Positions 5,673 through 11,633 of a DNA stretch of 11,633 nt are shown here, piece by piece (within the stretch, counting starts at the first letter, position 1; every line of letters starts with the position of its first letter). The notes under the pieces were generated by a model. The model saw nothing but the letters and a program-made list of their open reading frames with translations. It did no database searches and had not been told where the DNA came from. The position numbers and the translations under genes are program-made. The stretch spans positions 5,240 through 16,872 of the forward strand of contig DEIH01000115.1 of assembly GCA_002352375.1 (NCBI GenBank). The letters run 5' to 3'. This stretch comes from Spirochaeta sp. UBA2779 (lineage in GTDB: Bacteria > Spirochaetota > Spirochaetia > DSM-2461).

Positions 5673-5692
5673 TTTTCCACAATGTTTCCACA
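5673..5692 (+). promoter_or_regulatory. Degenerate DnaA-box pair next to parS
   Basis: TTTTCCACA (5673-5681, one mismatch) and GTTTCCACA (5684-5692, two mismatches) are in the same orientation as the consensus box at 5503 and end five bases before the first parS site. Confidence 0.35.
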
Positions 5693-5697
5693 TCAGG

Positions 5698-5713
5698 TGT
5701 TTCACGTGAAACA
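5698..5713. promoter_or_regulatory. parS site 1
   Basis: TGTTTCACGTGAAACA is identical to the 16-bp chromosomal parS consensus bound by ParB of the Spo0J family. It is a perfect palindrome. It lies about 1.8 kb from parA start and 46 bp, centre to centre, from the second site. Confidence 0.96.
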
Positions 5714-5736
5714 TTTAGAACGTCTGCGACAGTATA

Positions 5737-5773
5737 GCCCCCATGTTTCACGTGAAACATGGGGCCTTTTTTT
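5737..5773 (+). terminator. Terminator-like hairpin built on parS site 2
   Basis: A perfect 26-bp palindrome (5739-5764: CCCC, then A + parS + T, then GGGG) is followed by CC and seven T residues (5767-5773). On the plus strand this is a classical intrinsic-terminator layout, suited to ending add transcription. In the opposite direction the hairpin has no T-run, so gyrA mRNA would rely on the stem alone or another mechanism. Confidence 0.7.
5744..5759. promoter_or_regulatory. parS site 2
   Basis: A second exact copy of TGTTTCACGTGAAACA, 27 bp beyond the gyrA stop codon. It forms the core of the terminator-like hairpin at 5737-5773. Confidence 0.96.
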
Positions 5774-5786
5774 AGGAACCTGTTAA

Positions 5787-8357
5787 TTAATAGATTTCCA
5801 GACCGTCGTCTTTGTCTTCGGATTTCGCTTCTTCGATTGTCTCTTCGGTAACTGAAACAGGATCGGGACTCTGAACTTCACCTACTTCGTTTGCTTCCGC
5901 CTTCTGTTCGGACTCTTCAGCTTCTTCCTCTTCTTCAAAAGGCTGCCGTGCAATCCCTATTACTGAATCATCGCCGGACATATGCAGGATACGGACACCA
6001 AATGCCGCTCTTCCCATCCTGGAAACCTGCTCTACAGCAAAGCGAAGCGCTTTTCCGTTTGCTGTTATTCCAATACAGCTGTCCTCTTCGTTGACTTCCA
6101 GGGCAGCAACAAGAAATCCGGTTCGCCCGTTAGAAGTGTATGCCTTCTGTCCGCCGGTACCTCTTCCGTGAGGGGTGAACTCATCAAAGCTGGTCCGCTT
6201 CCCATAACCCTTCTCAGAAACCAGTAGCATCATTTCATCTTCCCGAACCGGGCAAACTCCGATCAGCTCATCGTCACCGGCTAAGCGGATACCCCGGACA
6301 CCCCGGGAATCCCGGCCCATCCGCCTGACCTTCTCTTCTGGGAATCTGAGTCCCTTGCCGTTTCTGGTTGTCAGAAAGACGTCTTCCTCTCCATTTACCA
6401 GGGTGGCCGCTACAAGCCGGTCCCCTTCGTCCAGATTGATAGCAATAATTCCCCGGGTTCTGGCGTTGCGGAACGCATATGTGGCCACTCTTTTTACAAC
6501 ACCCTGTTTTGTAGCCATGAAGAGTGAAGTTACTTCATCAAACTCTACCAGAGGCACCATGGCTGTAATATCTTCGTCTTGTTCAAACTCAAAGATTGTT
6601 CTCAGATGTTTACCCCTGCTGGCTCTGGAGCCTTCAGGAATTTCAAAAACCTTAATCCAATACGCTTTCCCGGCTGAAGTGACAAAAAGGATGTAGCTGT
6701 GAGTTGATGCCAGGAATACATGCTTTATAAAATCGTCCTCTTTCAAGTCGCTTGTTTTAGCGCCCTTACCACCCCTACTCTGCTCCCTGTACTCACTGGC
6801 GGCAATTCGTTTGACAAAACCTCTGTTGGAAATCACCACAATCATGTCTTCTTCGACAATCAAGTCTTCGATATTTACCTGTATTACTTCTTCAGGGTTG
6901 ATTTCTGTAGCTCTGTCGGTTCCGTATTTTTCAGATATTTCCAGAGTTTCTTCTTTTATTACATCGAGAATCTTGTACTCGTTTGCCAGCAGATCTTCCA
7001 GATAGGCAATGGTTCTCCGGATTTCTTCCAGTTCATCAAGAATTTTCTGGGTTTCCAGACTGGTCAGTTTCTGTAGTCTCAAATCGAGAATGGCCTGAGC
7101 CTGTTTTTCAGAAAACTCGAACCGGGCCATCAGGTTCGCTCTGGCCATAGCGACTGTTTGGGATTTTTTAATAATCTCAACAATCTCATCAATGTTTTCC
7201 AGAGCAATCTTCAGTCCAACCAGGATGTGTTCACGACTCTTGGCTTTGGCCAGATCGAACTCACTTCTCCGGCGGATTACCACCTGCCGGTGTTTGATGA
7301 ATTCGCTGAGCATATCTTTTAAGGTCAGAAGTTTTGGTTTTCCATCAACAAGGGCCAGGTTGTTGATATTGAAATTGACCTGGAGCGATGTGTGTGTGAA
7401 AAGGTGGTTCAGTACTACTTTAGGGCTGGCTCCGCGCTTTAGTTCAATCACCATTCGCATTCCGGTACGGTCTGATTCATCCCGTAAATCAGAAATACCG
7501 TCAATTCTCTTATCTCTTACCAATTCGGCGATTCTTACAATCAGGTTGGCCTTGTTCACCTGATAGGGAAGTTCGGTAACTATTATGGCTTCTTTATCGG
7601 CGCTGCGTTCTTCCAGGTTGTAACGGGCTCTTATCGCCACCTTCCCCTTACCTGTATGAGCAGCAAGCTTATAACCGGTACGTCCGAAAATTATACCTGC
7701 TGTGGGAAAATCCGGGCCGGTGATATGTTCGAGTAACCCTTCAATGGAAATTTCCGGGTTATCAATCAACGCAGCAACCGCTGAAGAAACCTCCCGAAGA
7801 TTGTGAGGGGCCATGTTTGTGGCCATTCCAACAGCAATTCCACTGGCACCGTTCAACAGAAGATTGGGTATCGCCGCAGGCAGAACTGTGGGTTCTGTCA
7901 TGGAATCATCGTAGTTTGGCCCGAAATCAACCGTTTCTTTCTTGATATCCCGAAGCATGGCTTCAGCCATTTCAGCAAGGCGGGCTTCGGTGTATCTCAT
8001 TGCAGCTGGTGGATCGCCGTCAACCGAACCGAAGTTTCCCTGCCCCTGAACCATGGGAACCCTGAGAGAAAAATCCTGTGCCAGCCTCACCAGAGCATCG
8101 TAAATGGACTGGTCACCATGGGGATGATACTTACCCAGAACATCACCGACGATACGCCCGCACTTCTTGTACGGTCTGTCATGCCTGAGACCCATCTCGC
8201 TCATTGAGAACAGAATACGCCGATGAACCGGTTTTAACCCGTCACGCACATCTGGAAGTGCCCGGCTGACGATTACGGACATTGCATAATTTAAATACGA
8301 TTCTTTTACTTCATCCTCAATAGCTATCGGTATAACCTGACCCTGCTGCTCACCCAC
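5787..8357 (-). CDS. gyrA: DNA gyrase subunit A
   Basis: An 856-residue breakage-reunion subunit of gyrase, introducing negative supercoils as GyrA2GyrB2. The winged-helix region carries RALPDVRDGLKPVHRR (32-47) and HPHGD (78-82). The catalytic tyrosine is Tyr122 in RYTEA, the same number as in E. coli. Position 83, Ser in E. coli, is Gln; Asp87 is kept. A coiled-coil segment spans about 360-480. The C-terminal beta-pinwheel starts near 500 and contains the GyrA box as QSRGGKGA (526-533), which marks it as gyrase rather than topoisomerase IV. An acidic Glu-rich tail covers 808-856. The start is GTG at 8357 with AGGAG six bases upstream. It lies 75 bases after gyrB on the same strand, probably one operon. 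Confidence 0.98.
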   Translation of the reverse strand: MGEQQGQVIPIAIEDEVKESYLNYAMSVIVSRALPDVRDGLKPVHRRILFSMSEMGLRHDRPYKKCGRIVGDVLGKYHPHGDQSIYDALVRLAQDFSLRVPMVQGQGNFGSVDGDPPAAMRYTEARLAEMAEAMLRDIKKETVDFGPNYDDSMTEPTVLPAAIPNLLLNGASGIAVGMATNMAPHNLREVSSAVAALIDNPEISIEGLLEHITGPDFPTAGIIFGRTGYKLAAHTGKGKVAIRARYNLEERSADKEAIIVTELPYQVNKANLIVRIAELVRDKRIDGISDLRDESDRTGMRMVIELKRGASPKVVLNHLFTHTSLQVNFNINNLALVDGKPKLLTLKDMLSEFIKHRQVVIRRRSEFDLAKAKSREHILVGLKIALENIDEIVEIIKKSQTVAMARANLMARFEFSEKQAQAILDLRLQKLTSLETQKILDELEEIRRTIAYLEDLLANEYKILDVIKEETLEISEKYGTDRATEINPEEVIQVNIEDLIVEEDMIVVISNRGFVKRIAASEYREQSRGGKGAKTSDLKEDDFIKHVFLASTHSYILFVTSAGKAYWIKVFEIPEGSRASRGKHLRTIFEFEQDEDITAMVPLVEFDEVTSLFMATKQGVVKRVATYAFRNARTRGIIAINLDEGDRLVAATLVNGEEDVFLTTRNGKGLRFPEEKVRRMGRDSRGVRGIRLAGDDELIGVCPVREDEMMLLVSEKGYGKRTSFDEFTPHGRGTGGQKAYTSNGRTGFLVAALEVNEEDSCIGITANGKALRFAVEQVSRMGRAAFGVRILHMSGDDSVIGIARQPFEEEEEAEESEQKAEANEVGEVQSPDPVSVTEETIEEAKSEDKDDGLEIY

Positions 8358-8432
8358 GAGATGCTCCTGTAAGACATATGCATATATTATTATTAATGCT
8401 TCTGGTTGTTTTCATATTTTTTCCGGCTCCGC

Positions 8433-10334
8433 TTATACGTCAAGATTTACAACTGAAAGGGCGTTATCTTCAATGAACTTTCTCCGTGGAGGAACTTCTT
8501 CGCCCATTAAGGTGGTAAACATCTCATCCGCTGCAACGAAATCTTCCAATTTAACCTGTTTGATACTTCGGGTATCCGGATTCATGGTGGTTTCCCAGAG
8601 CTGATCCGGATTCATTTCACCCAGACCTTTGTAGCGCTGAATATTAATTTTTTCATTTTCACCCCACTCTGAGAGAATCGAGTCCCGTTCTTTTTCATCG
8701 TAGACGTAAGCAATCCTCTTCCCGATGGAAAGTTTGAATAATGGGGGCATGGCCAGATAAACATGTCCAAAATCCAGCAGAGGCTGCATGTATCTGAAAA
8801 AAAAGGTTAGAAGTAGTGTTCGGATATGGGAACCGTCAACATCAGCATCAGCCATAATGATAACCTTGTGATAACGGATTTTTTCAACATCAAACTCATT
8901 GCCCACTGAAGCGCCAAGAGCCTGAATAATCGGCTGCATCTTTTCATTTGCCAGAACCTTCTCAAGTCGGGTTTTTTCCACATTCAGCATCTTTCCCCAT
9001 AATGGCAGGATAGCCTGAAATTTTCTGTCACGGCCCATTTTGGCCGATCCTCCGGCAGAATCACCCTCAACAATATATACTTCACAGTTTTCGGGGTTTC
9101 TGTCAGAGCAGTCAGCCAGTTTCCCCGGAAGACCACCTCCTTCAAGAAAACCCTTCCGCCGGGTTAAATCCCTGGCCCTTCTGGCGGCAGCCCTGGCTCT
9201 GGATGCTGTAACAGCTTTATCTAATATGTTATCCACTACCCGGGGATGTTCTTCAAACCAGGAAGAAAGATTTTCGCCAACAAGTCTTTCTACAATTCCC
9301 TTAACTTCAGAGTTTCCAAGTTTACTCTTTGTCTGACCCTCAAATTGAGGCTCGGGTACCTTGACTGAAACAACACAGGTAAGTCCTTCTCTGACATCAT
9401 CTCCGGAGAGGGAGTCGTCCATCTTTTTTCCATGTTTTGATTTTTTCATCAAATCATTGATAGTTCGGGTTAATGCAGCCCGAAAACCTGTTAAATGCGT
9501 TCCGCCTTCCCGTGTATTGATATTATTGGCAAAGCTGAACAGCGTTTCTGTATAACCGTCGTTATATTGGAGTGCTATTTCCGCTGTAACTCCGTCACGT
9601 ACAGCCTCAAACCAGATCGGCTCTTCATGAAGTGGTGTTTTACTTTTATTTAAATACTGAACAAAAGATTTAAGCCCGCCGTCAAATTTAAAAATCCTGT
9701 TTTTTTCCTGACCCGGACGTTCATCTGTTAAAGATATTTCCACACCCTTATTTAGAAATGCTAACTCTCTAAGTCTTTTTGAGAGAACATCATAACTAAA
9801 ATCAAGTTCCTCAAAAATAGTAGCATCAGGGTAAAATCTTGTCTGGGTTCCTTCCCCTTCTGTAGCCCCATTAATTTTAATGGGGTTGACGGGTACACCT
9901 TTTTCATAACGTTGAAAATGGGTGTGTCCTTCCCGGGATACTTCAACTTCACACCAATCTGAGAGAGCATTGACAACAGCCGCACCTACACCATGCAGAC
10001 CGCCTGAAACTTTATAGGATCCCTTGTCAAACTTACCTCCGGCATGCAGTCGGGTCATAACGACTTCCAGAGCACTGATTTTTTCTACCGGATGCTCTGC
10101 CACAGGTATTCCGCGACCATCATCTCTAACTTTAATAGACCCTTTTTCTTCAATAAATACTTCAATTTTTTGACAGTACCCTGCCAGAGCTTCATCAATG
10201 GAATTATCAACTATTTCGTAAACCAGATGGTGCAGCCCATCAGGTCCTGTTGTTCCAATGTACATACCGGGGCGTTTTCTTACCGGCTCAAGACCCTCCA
10301 GCACCTGAATCTGCTGAGCATCGTATTCGTTCAT
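8433..10334 (-). CDS. gyrB: DNA gyrase subunit B
   Basis: The 633-residue ATPase subunit of gyrase. GHKL ATPase motifs are EIVDNSIDEA (Glu40 general base, Asn44 metal ligand), DDGRGIP (71-77) and GGLHGVG (111-117). The TOPRIM domain has EGDSAGGSA (Glu423, Asp425) and DADVDGSHIR (496-505). The C-terminal QRYKGLGEMNPDQLW (566-580) is typical. Its length is that of gyrases without the enterobacterial insertion. Trp446 in LPLWGKMLNVEK replaces the lysine equivalent to E. coli Lys447. The ATG at 10334 is preceded by AAGGA with six bases spacing. First gene of gyrB-gyrA, divergent from dnaA. Confidence 0.98.
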   Translation of the reverse strand: MNEYDAQQIQVLEGLEPVRKRPGMYIGTTGPDGLHHLVYEIVDNSIDEALAGYCQKIEVFIEEKGSIKVRDDGRGIPVAEHPVEKISALEVVMTRLHAGGKFDKGSYKVSGGLHGVGAAVVNALSDWCEVEVSREGHTHFQRYEKGVPVNPIKINGATEGEGTQTRFYPDATIFEELDFSYDVLSKRLRELAFLNKGVEISLTDERPGQEKNRIFKFDGGLKSFVQYLNKSKTPLHEEPIWFEAVRDGVTAEIALQYNDGYTETLFSFANNINTREGGTHLTGFRAALTRTINDLMKKSKHGKKMDDSLSGDDVREGLTCVVSVKVPEPQFEGQTKSKLGNSEVKGIVERLVGENLSSWFEEHPRVVDNILDKAVTASRARAAARRARDLTRRKGFLEGGGLPGKLADCSDRNPENCEVYIVEGDSAGGSAKMGRDRKFQAILPLWGKMLNVEKTRLEKVLANEKMQPIIQALGASVGNEFDVEKIRYHKVIIMADADVDGSHIRTLLLTFFFRYMQPLLDFGHVYLAMPPLFKLSIGKRIAYVYDEKERDSILSEWGENEKINIQRYKGLGEMNPDQLWETTMNPDTRSIKQVKLEDFVAADEMFTTLMGEEVPPRRKFIEDNALSVVNLDV

Positions 10335-10381
10335 GATATATCCTTATGTGTCCTGAAAAAAGAAGACTGTAAATGAATAGT

Positions 10382-10387
10382 ATCATA
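10382..10387 (-). promoter_or_regulatory. Possible gyrB -10 box
   Basis: TATGAT on the minus strand, 5 of 6 matches to the -10 consensus, would start transcription about 40 bases before the gyrB ATG. The bases at the -35 position (GGGTTC) are poor and lie in the base of the adjacent hairpin, so recognition would need an activator or depend on supercoiling. Confidence 0.3.
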
Positions 10388-10390
10388 CCC

Positions 10391-10452
10391 CAGGGCAAAG
10401 CCCTGAACCCGGAGTCGCTCAAGCGACTCCCTGTTCCGCGGCGGAGCCGCGG
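10391..10452. repeat. Three tandem perfect hairpins upstream of gyrB
   Basis: Three back-to-back inverted repeats: CAGGGC-AAA-GCCCTG (10391-10405, 6-bp stem), GGAGTCGC-TCAA-GCGACTCC (10411-10430, 8-bp stem) and CCGCGGC-GGA-GCCGCGG (10436-10452, 7-bp stem), separated by only five bases each. None has a T-run, so they are not ordinary terminators. They may form cruciforms in supercoiled DNA or structure in an RNA. Confidence 0.75.
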
Positions 10453-10595
10453 GATATGAAACTATGCTTTCCCGGCACTCATTCGGGAATGAACAAGTTC
10501 ACTCCACTTATTTTGCTTGGGAATCATACCATTTTGCAGGTTAAAAGTCCAGATGAAGCATCTTCTCAAGCTGTTCACCCTTGTGACAGTCGGCT

Positions 10596-10604
10596 TGTGG
10601 ATAC
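10596..10604 (-). promoter_or_regulatory. DnaA box, near consensus
   Basis: On the minus strand it reads GTATCCACA, one mismatch to TTATNCACA. It lies about 100 bases before the dnaA start, in the same orientation as the box at 10620. Confidence 0.5.
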
Positions 10605-10619
10605 TATGATCAAATCACA

Positions 10620-10628
10620 GGTGTATAA
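10620..10628 (-). promoter_or_regulatory. DnaA box, near consensus
   Basis: On the minus strand it reads TTATACACC, one mismatch to TTATNCACA, 24 bp from the box at 10596 and directly next to the AT-rich tract. Confidence 0.45.
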
Positions 10629-10651
10629 TTCTATTCAAAATCAGATATTTT

Positions 10652-10679
10652 TTGATTTTTTATATTATTTATATATATT
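10652..10679 (+). promoter_or_regulatory. Predicted dnaA promoter inside the AT-rich tract
   Basis: TTGATT (10652-10657), 16 bases, then TATATT (10674-10679; 5 of 6). The expected start near 10686 would leave about 20 bases before the ATG at 10707, or about six before the in-frame ATG at 10692. In such AT-rich sequence -10-like hexamers are common by chance. Confidence 0.35.
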
Positions 10680-10706
10680 ATATACATTTAAATGTTGGTG
10701 TTTGCA

Positions 10707-11633
10707 ATGAGCGGAAGTGATTATAATTTATTCTGGAATGAAACGGTCCGTCAGCTGATGGCCGATGGCAATCTTTCTGAACAGGAACATGATATGTGGT
10801 TCCGCAATATGGAATTTCTCAAGGGAGATAATGAGTCGATTACCTTGGCTGTTCCTTCAAAATTTTACAAGGATCAGGTAAAACAGCGTTATCTTGATAT
10901 GCTGATTAATCAGCTTCTTAATCTTACAGGATCTTCTCTGAATATCAATTTTGAAGTTGTTGACAGTAAACCTCCGTCAGAAGAAAAAAAGACTGAAAGT
11001 AAAATCGGAAAAAATATTTCAGAAACCGTATCCTCGTCTCCCGAAAATATAAGAAAACCTCACCGCCAATTAAGGCTTGATTATGATTTTGAAGGTTTTG
11101 TAATTGGAAACAACAATTCCTTTGCCGCCAGTGCCGCCCAGGCTATCGGAACCAATCCGGGCGGAGCCTACAACCCTTTTCTGATATACGGCGGTGTCGG
11201 TCTTGGAAAAACTCACCTGATGCAATCAATTGGCAATTTTATTCACTATTCCAAAACTGACAAAAAGGTTGTTTACATCACCGCTGAAACCTTCATCAAT
11301 GAATTCATACACTCCATTAAAAGTGAAACTCAAAGTCAATTTAAAAATAAATACCGTAAAGTGGATGTTCTCCTGATTGATGATATTCACGATCTTCAGA
11401 ACAAAAAAGAAACTCAGGAGGAGCTGTTTCACACCTTTAATGCCCTTTATGATGCAAAAAAACAACTTGTATTCACCTGTGACCGACCACCGTCTGAACT
11501 CAGAAATTTTACCGACAGGTTAAAAAGCCGCTTTGAAAGAGGTTTAAATGTCGATCTCCAGCCGCCGAATTTTGAAACCCGTTACGCTATTCTCCGAAAA
11601 AAGCTGGAAACCATTTCAATCACGATTCCCGAT
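10707..11633 (+). CDS. dnaA: Chromosomal replication initiator protein DnaA (N-terminal part)
   Basis: The replication initiator AAA+ ATPase, truncated by the right edge after 309 codons. Domain I (about 1-85) begins MSGSDYNLFWNETV, followed by a polar linker rich in Lys, Glu and Ser (about 87-120). Domain III starts around LRLDYDFEGFVIGNNN (122-137), with Walker A GGVGLGKTH (162-170), Walker B LLIDDIH (222-228), sensor I in FTCDRPPSEL (256-265) and the box VII arginine region RLKSRFERGL (271-280). The DNA-binding domain IV is outside the window. The ATG at 10707 gives the usual N-terminus; an in-frame ATG at 10692 would add MLVFA. Neither has a good Shine-Dalgarno sequence. Divergent from gyrB across the candidate oriC. 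Confidence 0.97.
   Translation, partial: MSGSDYNLFWNETVRQLMADGNLSEQEHDMWFRNMEFLKGDNESITLAVPSKFYKDQVKQRYLDMLINQLLNLTGSSLNINFEVVDSKPPSEEKKTESKIGKNISETVSSSPENIRKPHRQLRLDYDFEGFVIGNNNSFAASAAQAIGTNPGGAYNPFLIYGGVGLGKTHLMQSIGNFIHYSKTDKKVVYITAETFINEFIHSIKSETQSQFKNKYRKVDVLLIDDIHDLQNKKETQEELFHTFNALYDAKKQLVFTCDRPPSELRNFTDRLKSRFERGLNVDLQPPNFETRYAILRKKLETISITIPD

Larger units (their letters stand above)
5460..5786. other. AT-rich intergenic region with parS and DnaA-box-like sites
   Basis: A gap between the convergent add and gyrA genes with no credible gene. It holds a perfect DnaA-box consensus at 5503-5511, imperfect boxes at 5492, 5673 and 5684, a strongly AT-rich centre at about 5588-5632, and two parS sites at the right end. 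Box-like sites plus an AT-rich tract resemble an origin, but gene orientation favours the gyrB-dnaA gap as oriC. Confidence 0.7.
10335..10706. other. gyrB-dnaA intergenic region, candidate oriC
   Basis: No credible gene is seen. From the gyrB side it contains a possible gyrB -10 (10382-10387), three tandem GC-rich hairpins (10391-10452), a weaker hairpin (10469-10489, TTCCCG/CGGGAA), two near-consensus DnaA boxes (10596-10604, 10620-10628) and an AT-rich tract at about 10622-10698 abutting dnaA. Divergent dnaA and gyrB, DnaA boxes beside an AT-rich tract and leftward genes further left all fit a replication origin. The exact limits are not determined. Confidence 0.6.

Noticed and set aside
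5682..5786. A 34-codon plus-strand ORF starting ATGTTTCCACATCAG and spanning both parS sites
   Set aside because: Its sequence is dictated by the two parS palindromes and the terminator hairpin, it has no ribosome binding site and it ends in the T-run; treated as chance.
9040..9336. Plus-strand ORFs opposite gyrA and gyrB
   Set aside because: They are shadows of strongly conserved gyrase coding sequence and show no motifs or ribosome binding sites.
10456..10710. An 84-codon plus-strand ORF in the gyrB-dnaA gap
   Set aside because: It overlaps DnaA boxes and the AT-rich tract, ends inside dnaA, has no ribosome binding site and a low-complexity C-terminus encoded by the AT-rich run.

Overview
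The window is a bacterial chromosomal core region around the replication origin. It carries the start of dnaA, gyrB, gyrA, parA, parB, dnaX, the SRP RNA and a serine-tRNA cluster. Moderate GC content, DnaA and gyrase of a non-proteobacterial type (GyrB of 633 residues without the enterobacterial insertion, GyrA with a long acidic tail) and the gene order suggest a spirochaete of the Spirochaeta/Treponema kind. This assignment is an inference from sequence impressions and was not checked by a search.

Layout, left to right. Positions 1-798 (minus) hold the N-terminal 266 codons of dnaX, running off the left edge. Positions 1022-1883 (minus) form a stable-RNA cluster: the four tRNA-Ser isoacceptors (UGA, GCU, CGA, GGA), a tRNA-Arg with anticodon GCG, and the small SRP RNA with its own intrinsic terminator, apparently read from one promoter at 1900-1927. 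Positions 1924-3919 (minus) are a tight parA-parB-alkyltransferase-like operon. Positions 3982-5459 (plus) hold a small NifU-domain protein and an adenosine deaminase family enzyme. Positions 5460-5786 are a long AT-rich gap with DnaA-box-like sites and two perfect parS sites, one of them forming the stem of a terminator-like hairpin. Positions 5787-10334 (minus) are gyrA and gyrB. Positions 10335-10706 are the gyrB-dnaA gap, with three tandem GC-rich hairpins, two near-consensus DnaA boxes and a very AT-rich tract, the best oriC candidate. Positions 10707-11633 (plus) are the 5' part of dnaA.

The genes fit together as a replication, segregation and topology hub: DnaA for initiation, gyrase for supercoiling, ParA/ParB acting on the parS sites found here, DnaX for clamp loading, and SRP RNA plus tRNAs for translation and secretion. 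The tRNA-Ser / SRP RNA / dnaX order matches a known arrangement in Bacillus. The left-hand genes read away from the gyrB-dnaA gap; only the NifU-domain gene and add run against this direction.

No unknown multi-gene system is evident. The most interesting signals are regulatory: back-to-back parA and NifU promoters whose -35 boxes overlap and whose spacing predicts leaderless mRNAs (dnaX looks the same), a parS site doubling as a hairpin terminator, tandem perfect hairpins upstream of gyrB, and a duplicated tRNA-Ser tail flanking a GC-rich insert in the tRNA cluster.
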